Of a DNA stretch of 20,273 bases, positions 9,407-15,904 are shown one piece after another; position 1 is the stretch's first letter, and each line of letters opens with the position of its first letter. The notes under the pieces are model-generated. The model was not told where the DNA came from and searched no databases. It saw nothing but the letters and a program-made list of their open reading frames with translations. Source of the stretch: JAZDGL01 sp043806975 (GTDB lineage: Bacteria; Patescibacteriota; Minisyncoccia; CAYZDR01); NCBI GenBank assembly GCA_043806975.1, contig JAZDGL010000029.1:1-20273 (forward strand), given 5' to 3'. Position numbers and translations under genes: made by a program.

Positions 9407-9778
9407 ATGTTTGATTCTTTTTGGGGAAAACTTGGATGTTTAATTTTAGTTGCATCAATTGGGGCATCTTTATTTTTTGCTAGAAAAGAAATGTTAAAAA
9501 ACAAGCAAATCCAAAATGAAGTTTCTGAGCTTGAAAGCCAGCTTATTCGGCTTGAAGAAGAAAAAGAACGCCTGCAAAACGAAACCGCGTATTTTGAAAC
9601 GGAAGATTTTCAAAGAAAAGAAATCAAGCGACAGCTAGGGATGCGGAACCCCGATGAGCGAGTAATCGTAATTGTTAAAGGAGAAGATAAGATTGAGCAA
9701 AGCCAAGAGATCCAACCAAAGGCAAAAGATGAGTCAGTTAATAATTGGTGGAATAAAATTTACAATTTTTTTAAATAA
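9407..9778 (+). CDS. Septum formation initiator (FtsB/DivIC-like)
   Basis: 123 residues, the usual size. Predicted single-pass bitopic protein: short cytoplasmic N-terminus, membrane helix at about 9-26 (LGCLILVASIGASLFFA), coiled coil at about 30-62 (ELESQLIRLEEEKERLQNE), then the family end-motif with RKEIKRQLGMRNPDERVIVI near 70-89. Such proteins bridge FtsQ/DivIB and FtsL in the divisome and help activate septal peptidoglycan synthesis. A lysine-rich and tryptophan-containing tail (NNWWNKIYNFFK) ends the protein. No Shine-Dalgarno; TTTT directly precedes ATG. FtsB and DivIC cannot be told apart by sequence at this distance, so no symbol is given. Confidence 0.85.
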   Translation: MFDSFWGKLGCLILVASIGASLFFARKEMLKNKQIQNEVSELESQLIRLEEEKERLQNETAYFETEDFQRKEIKRQLGMRNPDERVIVIVKGEDKIEQSQEIQPKAKDESVNNWWNKIYNFFK

Positions 9779-9799
9779 AATAATCAATAAATCAAAAAA

Positions 9800-10804
9800 A
9801 TGAAAAAAACTGCTATTATATTTATAAGTTTAATTATTATTCTTTCGGGGATATTCGCAATAGGATACTTTTTTAATAAAGATATTTTTTCTAAAATATC
9901 TTTTAAGAATCTTGAATATCCCGCTTTTAAGGTTAATGGACAAAGCCGCAGTTTGGCGGATCTAGATAATAATACTCAAGCGAATATCAAATTTTACAGC
10001 TCTGAAAATATTTTTGACTTTAACTCGGAAGATGGAGAAAAACTTAAAAAAATAGTTGAGAAAAAAGTTTTGCAAATTATGATTGAAACGGCACTAATGG
10101 AAAAAATAGCGGCAGATAAGGGAATCCAGATTTTAGACAGCGAAATACAATCTAACCTTGACGAGGTGATTGCAAAAGTAGGGGATAAAGAAAACTTTCA
10201 AACAAATCTTTCTAAAGCTTTTGGATGGACGGTTGAAGACTTTAAAAATAATATCGTAAGAAAACAAGTAGTTGAAGAAAAATTGAAGGAGTATATTTCT
10301 AGCAGCGAAGATCTTAATCAGGAAGCATTAAAAAAAGTGGAAGAAATTTTAGAAATGGTAAAATCAGGGAAAGATTTTGGAGAGCTAGCGAAAGAGCATA
10401 GTGAATGCCCAAGCGCGGCGCAAAATGGCGATCTTGGAAATTTTTCTAGGATGAAAGACGACCCCAACTTTAAATATCCTCATATGGTTTCTTCTTTTGA
10501 AGAGGCGGCGTTTGCTTTAAACCCGGGAGAAACCAGTGAAATCGTAAAAACGCAATACGGTTATCATATAATTAAGCTGGAAAATAAAACCAAAGACGAC
10601 GAGGGGATTGAAACGGCTAATGCAAAACATATATTGATAAAAACAGCAGACTTTGACAAATGGTTTGATGATCAGTTAAAATCAGCAGAGGTATCTATTT
10701 ATTTGAATGATTATGTATGGGATAAAGAAAGCGGACAGATTAAGTTTAAAGATGATGAAATGAATAAATTTGAAATGGAAAAAAACGCGCAGCTGGAAGG
10801 GTAG
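9800..10804 (+). CDS. Membrane-anchored parvulin-type peptidyl-prolyl isomerase (SurA/PrsA-like)
   Basis: 334 residues. N-terminal membrane anchor at about 4-24, no lipobox; a SurA_N-like helical chaperone region at about 70-165; a parvulin (PpiC) body at about 176-262 with KSGKDFGELAKEHSECPSA, NGDLGNF, FEEAAFALNPGE and YGYHIIKL. It should assist folding of exported proteins outside the membrane. Odd: the strand that opens a parvulin domain (usually [AR]-H-I-L-[IV]) is missing before residue 176, while AKHILIKT stands at 275-282, after the domain, suggesting a permuted order. No Shine-Dalgarno. The gene ends directly before a cluster of palindromic repeats, and no classic terminator is seen. 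Confidence 0.85.
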   Translation: MKKTAIIFISLIIILSGIFAIGYFFNKDIFSKISFKNLEYPAFKVNGQSRSLADLDNNTQANIKFYSSENIFDFNSEDGEKLKKIVEKKVLQIMIETALMEKIAADKGIQILDSEIQSNLDEVIAKVGDKENFQTNLSKAFGWTVEDFKNNIVRKQVVEEKLKEYISSSEDLNQEALKKVEEILEMVKSGKDFGELAKEHSECPSAAQNGDLGNFSRMKDDPNFKYPHMVSSFEEAAFALNPGETSEIVKTQYGYHIIKLENKTKDDEGIETANAKHILIKTADFDKWFDDQLKSAEVSIYLNDYVWDKESGQIKFKDDEMNKFEMEKNAQLEG

Positions 10805-10810
10805 TAGTTT

Positions 10811-11036
10811 AATTCCAATATTTTCCCCCTTAACCCTCCTTCGCTCTAAGAGCTTCAGCGGGACGCAGCAAGGGAGGGGGATGAGAGTGATTCCGATATT
10901 TTCTCCCTTTTTACCTCCCAAGGCGGTCTGCCTTGGGCGGAAGAGGGATTTTAAAATAAATTTCGATTATTTCCCCCCTTAATAAGGGGGGATGAAGGGG
11001 GTTTTGTAAATAAATTTGTTTTGCGGCAGTTATATT
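10811..11036 (+). repeat. Three tandem palindromic repeat units
   Basis: Noncoding stretch after the parvulin gene, made of three related units of about 73-77 bases: 10811-10887, 10888-10960 and 10961-11036. Each opens with a variant of ATTCCGATATTT, then a C-rich arm, a variable centre and a G-rich arm. Unit 2 holds a perfect 8-base stem (10917-10924 with 10930-10937); unit 3 holds CCCCCCTT / AAGGGGGG around 10973-10989. Unit 3 from 10983 is identical over 44 bases to 18813-18856, and the match extends to 54 bases with one mismatch. Its right end carries AATTTGTTTTGC, part of a terminal inverted repeat seen fully in the second locus. No ORF of merit lies here. Confidence 0.85.
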
Positions 11037-11052
11037 TGAAATTTTTTATTTT

Positions 11053-11124
11053 GCGGGCGTCGTATAATGGCCATTATGCAACCTTCCCAAGGTTGAGACG
11101 GGAGTTCGATTCTCCTCGCCCGCT
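11053..11124 (+). tRNA. tRNA-Gly (anticodon CCC)
   Basis: 72-base cloverleaf. Acceptor arms GCGGGCG (11053-11059) and CGCCCGC (11117-11123) pair fully; anticodon stem CAACC/GGUUG (11079-11083, 11091-11095) closes a loop with CCC at 11086-11088; T-arm has TTCGATT loop; discriminator is T, as usual in bacterial tRNA-Gly. The D-stem is weak, with one U-U mismatch and a G-U pair. No CCA is encoded, so it must be added enzymatically. It begins 16 bases after the repeat cluster; no convincing promoter was found in between. Confidence 0.95.
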
Positions 11125-11188
11125 CAAATCAATTTTCAGTTATGTATGTGCTTCTAAATAGTAAATGGAAGTGATTTAAAAAAATAAA

Positions 11189-11219
11189 AAAACGGCGCTT
11201 AAGCTTCAAGCGCCGTTTT
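11189..11219. terminator. Bidirectional intrinsic terminator
   Basis: Perfect 12-base stem AAAACGGCGCTT / AAGCGCCGTTTT around a 7-base loop. On the + strand it ends in TTTTA and would stop the tRNA-Gly transcript; on the - strand it ends in a T-run followed by ATTTTTTT and would stop the two-gene operon that enters from 11246. It lies between convergent genes, as expected. Confidence 0.85.
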
Positions 11220-11245
11220 AAAATTGCACAGAAATCATAATGAGT

Positions 11246-11530
11246 TTAGTTTAATAATGGATTTGATTCCTTGAATATGTCTAAAAAACTATCAATCCCC
11301 GGTAAAAAATATTCTCCATATTTAAAAGGGCATGCTAATCCAGAAATCTCAATAATTATCGCCTTGTCTGCTTTTTTTTCTGAAAAATTTTTTTTTACTT
11401 CATTCATATCTACTGCTTTCACGGGAAAAAATTCTATGTCATTTTGCCCATTTGCTCTTGCCTCTAAAAAAAACTTATCAGCAAAATGTTGGGCATAATT
11501 TAACAACGGAGAAACAACCAGTATTTTCAT
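11246..11530 (-). CDS. Unknown 94-residue protein, possible alpha/beta fold
   Basis: I do not recognise a family. The start is well supported by a strong Shine-Dalgarno (AAAGGAGGGG) a few bases upstream. The pattern looks like a small three-layer alpha/beta domain: strand MKILVVSP, helix, strand IEFFPV (about 33-38), helix with KKNFSEKKADK, strand AIIIEIS (about 58-64), then GLACPFKYGEYFLPG. The beginning resembles that of the upstream gene (strand of the MKI/VLII type), so both could derive from a receiver-like fold, but no phosphoacceptor Asp pair is visible. Second gene of a two-gene operon, 33 bases after the first, ending before a bidirectional terminator. Confidence 0.7.
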   Translation of the reverse strand: MKILVVSPLLNYAQHFADKFFLEARANGQNDIEFFPVKAVDMNEVKKNFSEKKADKAIIIEISGLACPFKYGEYFLPGIDSFLDIFKESNPLLN

Positions 11531-11549
11531 TTTTTCTCTCCCCTCCTTT

Positions 11550-11573
11550 ATTCTGCTATAAAACTAGCAGAAT
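11550..11573 (-). other. Intercistronic hairpin
   Basis: Perfect 9-base stem ATTCTGCTA / TAGCAGAAT with a 6-base loop. It covers the stop codon of the upstream gene (11564-11566) and ends directly before the Shine-Dalgarno of the downstream gene on the - strand. It is not followed by a T-run, so it is not a terminator; it may set the ratio of the two proteins by stabilising the upstream message end or by shaping access to the downstream ribosome site. Confidence 0.6.
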
Positions 11574-11944
11574 AGTGTTTTTTCTAGTTCTCTGTTCAGA
11601 AAAGTTCTTATATTCTGAGCTATTTCCAGCGGATCATTTTTTTTCGAAAAAATAAAATTTGATTTAGCTAAGTTATCTAATCCATAATAAAAAACATTTG
11701 GCTTAGGATTATACGGAGCGGAGCAACAAGCTTTATTAACTAAGCTCATATTTATAGCCTCGGAGAATATAATATCTACACAAAAATTTTGAATAATTTT
11801 TGTGACAAGTTCTTTTTCTACCCCAAAAACAAAAACAGGGATAGAAATATCCAAGGGAAAAAGTTTGAAAAAAAGCTTAAAAAATTCTTTCCAAATATTC
11901 CGCAATTCCTTCTCCGTTTCAATTATCAAAATTACCTTACTCAT
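11564..11944 (-). CDS. Unknown 126-residue protein, receiver-like pattern
   Basis: No family recognised. The ATG at 11944 is preceded closely by GGGAGGGG on the - strand, a strong Shine-Dalgarno. The order of predicted elements is strand KVILIIETE (3-11), long aromatic helix WKEFFKLFFKLF, strand VFVFG, helix, strand DIIFSEAI, a loop with a CC pair (SLVNKACCSAPYNP), strand NVFYYG, helix ending NRELEKTLFC. This recalls a CheY-like fold that has lost its acidic phosphorylation site; that is inference only. Three cysteines, two adjacent and one C-terminal, are notable. Transcribed divergently from prfB, behind a consensus-like promoter and a structured leader. Confidence 0.7.
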   Translation of the reverse strand: MSKVILIIETEKELRNIWKEFFKLFFKLFPLDISIPVFVFGVEKELVTKIIQNFCVDIIFSEAINMSLVNKACCSAPYNPKPNVFYYGLDNLAKSNFIFSKKNDPLEIAQNIRTFLNRELEKTLFC

Positions 11945-12008
11945 CTTTCCCCTCCCTCTCCTAAATTTTAAATAAAAATGGGAAAGAACAAAACTCTTTC
12001 CCCTCCCT
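11944..12008 (-). promoter_or_regulatory. Candidate RNA switch in leader of the two-gene operon
   Basis: On the - strand the leader carries the 14-base sequence AGGGAGGGGAAAGA twice, exactly: at 12008-11995 and again at 11957-11944, where it is the Shine-Dalgarno plus first base of the start codon. Between them, 11987-11980 reads TCTTTCCC, which is complementary to the GGGAAAGA of both copies. Pairing with the upstream copy makes an 8-base hairpin followed by ATTTTTATTT (terminator-like); pairing with the downstream copy hides the ribosome site. The two folds exclude each other. Seen: repeats and complementarity. Inferred: the switch function. Confidence 0.5.
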
Positions 12009-12020
12009 TTTATTAATTTA

Positions 12021-12049
12021 AATTTAATCTATTTTTAATCTTTTGTCAA
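12021..12049 (-). promoter_or_regulatory. Promoter of the 11944-11246 operon
   Basis: On the - strand TTGACA (12049-12044, consensus -35) is followed after exactly 17 bases by TAAATT (12026-12021, four of six matches to the -10 consensus). Transcription would start near 12014 and give a leader of about 70 bases containing the structured element. Confidence 0.6.
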
Positions 12050-12065
12050 GCGATTTTGTTTTTGT

Positions 12066-12094
12066 TTGCCAAGCAGAGCAAAAAATGATACCAT
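12066..12094 (+). promoter_or_regulatory. prfB: Possible promoter of prfB with extended -10
   Basis: TTGCCA (12066-12071), a 17-base spacer, then TACCAT (12089-12094) preceded by TG at the extended -10 position (TGATACCAT). A start seven bases on would fall at the A of the ATG at 12101, implying a leaderless mRNA, which agrees with the absence of a Shine-Dalgarno. The -10 matches only four of six bases. Confidence 0.4.
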
Positions 12095-12100
12095 ATGCTT

Positions 12101-13160
12101 ATGGAGATTAAAGATCTGCAAAAAGAGATAATTTCAATAATGGACTGCCTTTGAAATAGCAAAAAAGGAAGAAGAAATTTTAATTTTAGAAAAAAATACT
12201 GCAAACCCTGAGCTGTGGAAAACTCCGGAAAAAGCCAAAGAAACTTTATCAAAATTAGAATCCTTAAAAAAAGAAGTAAATTTTTGGGTTTCCTTAAAAA
12301 AAGAATCGGATGATCTGCTTGAAATGGAAGAATTGCTCCAAGAAAATCAAGAAATAAAAGATTTTGAAGAAGATTTTTTGCTCCGCAAGCAGAAATTAGA
12401 AAAAGAAACGCAAAAAAATAAAATTTTATCCAAAATGCAAGGAGAATACGATAGTAGAAATGCAATTTTGTCAATTCACGCAGGAGCAGGCGGAGCGGAC
12501 GCGCAAGATTGGGCAGAAATGTTAATGAGAATGTATTTGCGATTTTGTGAAAAAAGAAATTGGGAAACAAAAATTACAGATGAATCACGCGGTTCAGAAG
12601 CGGGCATAAAAAGCGCAGATTTAGAAATCAAAGGCAAATTTGCTTATGGATTTTTAAAATCAGAAAAAGGAGTGCACCGCTTAATCAGACTTTCTCCGTT
12701 TAATGCCGACCATTTGCGGCAAACATCTTTTGCGCTAATAGAAATTTTTCCCGAAATAAAAGACAAAGAAATTGAGATAAAAGATTCTGATTTAGAAATT
12801 TCATCTTTCAGATCATCCGGTCCTGGCGGACAAAGCGTGAATACTACCGATTCGGCTGTTCGCATAAAGCATAAACCCACAGGAATTATTACAACTTGCC
12901 AAAACGAAAGAAGCCAGTTGCAAAACAGGGAATCGGCGCTTAAAATTTTGAGGGCAAAGCTTGCCGAATTAAAAGAACAACAAAAAATTTCCGAACAAAA
13001 AGAAATAAAAGGCAAACATATATCCGCCGAGGGCGGCAATCAAATCCGCACTTACACACTCCACCCGTATAAAATGGTTAAGGATCACCGAACTGGAATA
13101 GAAACTTCCAACACAGAAAAAGTTCTAGAAGGAGAACTGGATTTGTTCTTGAATATTTAA
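12101..13160 (+). CDS. prfB: Peptide chain release factor 2 (programmed +1 frameshift)
   Basis: RF2 reads UGA and UAA stops and releases the finished peptide. The gene is split: 12101-12151 encodes 17 residues, then CTT TGA; skipping one base (T12152) continues in a frame open from 12153 to the stop at 13160, giving 352 residues, near the usual 365. Seen after the shift: a helical domain 1 with ANPELWKTPEKA, LSIHAGAGGADAQDWAEML, the RF2 stop-recognition tripeptide SPF (about 198-200) and the catalytic GGQ (about 242-244, in SGPGGQSVN). An in-frame ATG at 12095 is an alternative start. No Shine-Dalgarno before the start. The frameshift provides autoregulation by RF2 level. Annotation starting at 12324 would lose domain 1. 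Confidence 0.95.
12141..12155 (+). promoter_or_regulatory. prfB: RF2 programmed +1 frameshift site
   Basis: The slippery core CTT TGA (12149-12154) is the conserved RF2 signal; tRNA-Leu slips to UUU and translation resumes with GAA. The stimulatory upstream Shine-Dalgarno-like element, AGGGGG in the E. coli gene, is here only TGGACT at the same distance, so just GGA remains. The base after TGA is A, where many bacteria have C. Confidence 0.9.
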
Positions 13161-13208
13161 ATCCAACGCTTTAAAAACTTTCAACTTTATAACTTTATAA
13201 CTATTTCT

Positions 13209-13889
13209 ATGATTCGTTTTGAGAATATAACAAAAATACATTCAAATAAACTAGTTTCGCTTGATCGCATAAATTTAACAATTTCCGATGGGGAATTTAT
13301 CTGTTTGGTAGGGCAAAGCGGAGCGGGAAAATCAACTTTGCTAAAAATGCTTACAGCAGAAGACAAACCAACAGAAGGCAAGGTTTTTTTTGGAGAAACA
13401 GAAATAACCAAGCTTCCCAAGCGGCAACTGCCATTTTTGAGAAGAAAAATCGGAGTAGTTTACCAAGATTTTAAACTGCTTTCGCAAAAAAATGTTTTTG
13501 AAAACATTGCTTTTGCTTTGGAAATTTCAGGAGCGTCTAATGCTGAAATAAAAGAAAAAGTTCCAAAAGTTCTAAAAATTGTCGGATTATCAACCAAAAC
13601 AGCTAATTTCCCCGAAGAATTATCAGGGGGAGAAAAACAGCGAATTGCTATTGCGCGCGCCTTGATTCACGAGCCGGACATCATTATCGCCGACGAACCC
13701 ACTGGAAATCTAGACAGAATTAACGCTTGGGACATTATTCAGCTTCTTCTAAAAATCAACGACCTGGGAAATACAATAATTTTAGCAACTCACGACAAAG
13801 ACATTGTTGATCATATTGAAAAAAGGGTAGTGGCGCTTGATAACGGAAGAATCATCCACGATAAAGTCGGTGGAAAATATGTAATTTAG
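13209..13889 (+). CDS. ftsE: Cell-division ABC transporter ATPase FtsE
   Basis: 226 residues, normal length. Seen: Walker A GQSGAGKST (35-43), Q-loop in VVYQDFKLL (about 83-91), ABC signature LSGGEKQR (138-145), Walker B IIIADE (158-163) followed by PTGNLD, H-loop His195 in ATHD. FtsE pairs with FtsX at the cytoplasmic membrane to switch on peptidoglycan hydrolases and to aid divisome assembly; it is not thought to be a transporter. ftsX follows after 35 bases. The upstream gap of 48 bases from prfB is AT-rich with ACTTTATAACTTTATAAC, a short direct repeat, and has no Shine-Dalgarno. Order prfB-ftsE-ftsX is common in bacteria. Confidence 0.96.
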   Translation: MIRFENITKIHSNKLVSLDRINLTISDGEFICLVGQSGAGKSTLLKMLTAEDKPTEGKVFFGETEITKLPKRQLPFLRRKIGVVYQDFKLLSQKNVFENIAFALEISGASNAEIKEKVPKVLKIVGLSTKTANFPEELSGGEKQRIAIARALIHEPDIIIADEPTGNLDRINAWDIIQLLLKINDLGNTIILATHDKDIVDHIEKRVVALDNGRIIHDKVGGKYVI

Positions 13890-13924
13890 AAATTAAATAC
13901 AACTGCTAAACTAACAAAAAAACT

Positions 13925-14836
13925 ATGAATCTCTTAAATTTTTACCGTATAATAAAACAAGGCGTTATCAATTTTAAAAGAAACGGGCTTTTAAGTACTG
14001 CTACCGTGAGCATTATGGCGATCACTCTTTTTGTAATGGGCGCTTTATTTATAACCACTGATTTATTCCAAAATGTTTCAGAAGAGCTGCAAAGTAAAAT
14101 AAATATCACCGCCTATTTTAAAGAAGACGCTCCCGAAGAAAAAATTTTATCAGCTAGAAAATTTTTGCTGGAAAATTCCCAAGTAAAAAATGTGGAATAT
14201 GTTTCAAAAGAGGAAGCATACGAGCTTTTTAAAGATACCCACAAAGATGACCCTACAATAACAGCTTCTTTATATGAGCTTCAATCAAACCCTTTGCCAG
14301 CTTCTTTAAATATAAAAGCAGAAAGCCCAGAAAATTATTCGGAAATTGCAGAAAATTTGCGAAAAAGTGAATTCTCCGAGCTTATTGAAAAAGTCAATGA
14401 CAAACAAAACGAAGGCGCAATTAAACGATTAGCTTCAATTATTTCTAATACAAAAAAATTTGGGGTTATTTTAACGGCAATTCTAGGAATAATCGTAGTT
14501 TTAGTCACATTTAATACAATCAGGCTAACCATTTACAATCATAAACAAGAAATTGAAATTATGAAACTTGTAGGCGGCACAAACTCCTTTATTCGCGCCC
14601 CTTACATCGTAGAGGGCTTGCTTTATGGTATTTTTGCCTCTATTATATCTATTGGAATTCTTTATCTTGCAATTATTGCTGTTTCCTCCAAAATAACGGG
14701 ATTCCTGCCAAGCTCTGATTTGGTAAGTTTTTACAAAAGCAGCTTTTGGATGATTCTATTTATGGAAATTGCCATCGGGTCTGTTTTAGGAATAACGAGC
14801 AGTTTTATTGCGATAAGAAAATACTTGGATGCATAG
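13925..14836 (+). CDS. ftsX: Cell-division membrane protein FtsX
   Basis: 303 residues, four membrane helices as expected: about 23-45, 176-200 (FGVILTAILGIIVVLVTFNT), 222-250 and 270-295, with the large external domain between the first two (about 48-170), which contains the QSNPLPASLNIK segment typical of FtsX. The cytoplasmic turn after helix 2 has IYNHKQEIEIMKLVGGTNSFI, the conserved coupling region for FtsE. Together with FtsE it regulates cell-wall hydrolases, probably through an external partner that is not encoded here. No Shine-Dalgarno. Ends 5 bases before tRNA-Gln, which may be cotranscribed. Confidence 0.95.
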   Translation: MNLLNFYRIIKQGVINFKRNGLLSTATVSIMAITLFVMGALFITTDLFQNVSEELQSKINITAYFKEDAPEEKILSARKFLLENSQVKNVEYVSKEEAYELFKDTHKDDPTITASLYELQSNPLPASLNIKAESPENYSEIAENLRKSEFSELIEKVNDKQNEGAIKRLASIISNTKKFGVILTAILGIIVVLVTFNTIRLTIYNHKQEIEIMKLVGGTNSFIRAPYIVEGLLYGIFASIISIGILYLAIIAVSSKITGFLPSSDLVSFYKSSFWMILFMEIAIGSVLGITSSFIAIRKYLDA

Positions 14837-14841
14837 AATTT

Positions 14842-14913
14842 TGGGGAGTAGCCAAGCGGTAAGGCAATGGGTTCTGGTCCCATGATGCGGGGGTTCGAAT
14901 CCCTCCTCCCCAA
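14842..14913 (+). tRNA. tRNA-Gln (anticodon CTG)
   Basis: 72-base cloverleaf. Acceptor TGGGGAG (14842-14848) pairs with CTCCCCA (14906-14912); D-arm GCC AAGCGGTAA GGC; anticodon stem ATGGG/CCCAT with CTG at 14874-14876; T-loop TTCGAAT; discriminator A. CCA is not encoded (ACA follows). It starts directly behind ftsX and no own promoter is evident. Reads CAG codons. Confidence 0.95.
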
Positions 14914-14934
14914 CAGAAAAAACACAAGATCATT

Positions 14935-14943
14935 TTATCCACA
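14935..14943 (+). other. Single perfect DnaA-box sequence
   Basis: TTATCCACA matches the DnaA-box consensus TTATNCACA exactly, in the intergenic gap after tRNA-Gln. No second box of the same quality is nearby, so it is not an origin by itself; it may be chance or a regulatory/titration site. Confidence 0.3.
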
Positions 14944-14970
14944 GGTTTATCAAAAATAACGCAAATTTAA

Positions 14971-15001
14971 CTTGCTTTTAAGCAAGCATTCGTTGTAAAA
15001 T
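14971..15001 (+). promoter_or_regulatory. Possible promoter with overlapping palindrome
   Basis: TAAAAT (14996-15001) could be a -10 with TTGCTT (14972-14977) as a weak -35 at 18 bases. The -35 lies in the palindrome CTTGCTT-TT-AAGCAAG (14971-14986), which could be an operator for a dimeric repressor or a short hairpin. The following gene starts at 15036 after a strong Shine-Dalgarno. Confidence 0.3.
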
Positions 15002-15035
15002 AAAAATAAGAAAAAAATAAAATAGGAGGAATTTT

Positions 15036-15884
15036 ATGTTAAATTTGTATTTTGGAATTGGAATTTTACTCCAATCAGGAATACTGCTTATCAAAAACAA
15101 AACGGATTTTAAAGAAAAAATACCGGGTATTTTAACTGTTCTAACAGTTTCCTCTCTCGCTTTTATCCCTTTTTGCTCAAAACCAGCCGAATATAACCTG
15201 CAAACACGATTTTTGCTTTTTTTTATTGCTTTCGCGATTATTTTCATTCTAACTTTCAGAGAATCAATGTTTGTAAGACTTAACCCGGGGAAAGAAACAT
15301 TAATCGCGATAACTTTAATGTTTTGGATGGCTGCTTTTATAAATCACAACGCGTCTGCAATCTTCAAGAATTCGCTTTATTGGACGGCTTTAATTCCTAG
15401 CATTGCAATTATTGCTGTTGCAATTCTAAATATCAAAACTAATTCATTTTGGAAGTTACTAACAAATCTTTGGGTTTTAACCGTATCAATTTTGCTGTTA
15501 TTAAGCCCCGTCGTTAAATCGTTTGGATCATTTTTCTCTTCAATAATATCTGGAATGGTATTTTTATATCTAACTACAATTTCTTGGTTTATTATAGAAT
15601 CCTTTCTTCCGCCTAAATTTTTTTCCGATAAAGACAGCCGCAATCTTAAAAACATTTTTGAAAAAAGGTTTGGTAGTCCGATAAGCCCAGCCATTTTATT
15701 GATTTTAATAGTAATAATTCCGCTTTTATTTGCAGCAAATGTTTATTATCATTTTGCCCCAGGTTATCTTTTAGTCGGGATATTTTTACTGGCGATCCCT
15801 CAACTCTCTGCGTTTTACCATTATCCGCTAGATAAAAAACTTTTATCTAAATCTCGCGAACAAAAATTTTCTTTTTTCCGCTAG
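15036..15884 (+). CDS. Unknown polytopic membrane protein (about nine helices)
   Basis: 282 residues, no family recognised. The ATG is well placed after TAGGAGGAATTTT, a strong Shine-Dalgarno. About nine hydrophobic helices are visible: 1-19, 30-46, 58-76, 87-103, 113-131, 139-158, 166-190, 219-238 and 243-262. Loops are short; the longest, around 191-218, is charged (SDKDSRNLKNIFEKRFG) and probably cytoplasmic. No catalytic motif, no transporter signature and few charged residues inside helices, so a structural, sensing or O-antigen-ligase-like role are all open. First gene of a run with the duplicated HExxE protein (20 bases on) and the F420-ligase homologue. Confidence 0.75.
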   Translation: MLNLYFGIGILLQSGILLIKNKTDFKEKIPGILTVLTVSSLAFIPFCSKPAEYNLQTRFLLFFIAFAIIFILTFRESMFVRLNPGKETLIAITLMFWMAAFINHNASAIFKNSLYWTALIPSIAIIAVAILNIKTNSFWKLLTNLWVLTVSILLLLSPVVKSFGSFFSSIISGMVFLYLTTISWFIIESFLPPKFFSDKDSRNLKNIFEKRFGSPISPAILLILIVIIPLLFAANVYYHFAPGYLLVGIFLLAIPQLSAFYHYPLDKKLLSKSREQKFSFFR

Positions 15885-15904
15885 ACAATATAAATAAAAT
15901 CAAT

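Noticed and set aside
10770..10982. A 70-residue + strand ORF, and a 79-residue - strand ORF, over the repeat cluster
   Set aside because: Both are translations of the palindromes and the parvulin end, with no ribosome site and no protein-like composition.
10811..11036. A degenerate CRISPR array
   Set aside because: The units differ in their centres, each contains its own hairpin, and spacing is not repeat-plus-spacer; no cas genes are present.
11550..11573. A terminator between the two - strand unknown genes
   Set aside because: The hairpin is followed by AAAGGAGG, not by a T-run.
12152..12154. TGA read as glycine (genetic code 25)
   Set aside because: The TGA is the RF2 frameshift signal, RF2 itself is intact, and no other in-frame TGA is needed by any gene; the tRNA-Gly seen has anticodon CCC.
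12046..12570. A 174-residue - strand ORF opposite prfB
   Set aside because: Leucine/phenylalanine-rich antisense shadow of an AT-rich lysine/glutamate coding region; prfB is well supported on the other strand.
12324..13160. prfB starting at the internal ATG at 12324
   Set aside because: The RF2 domain 1 lies upstream and is joined by the CTT TGA frameshift; this start would remove about 74 residues.
14935..14943. A replication origin
   Set aside because: Only one DnaA box, no dnaA/dnaN genes and no AT-rich unwinding region with further boxes.
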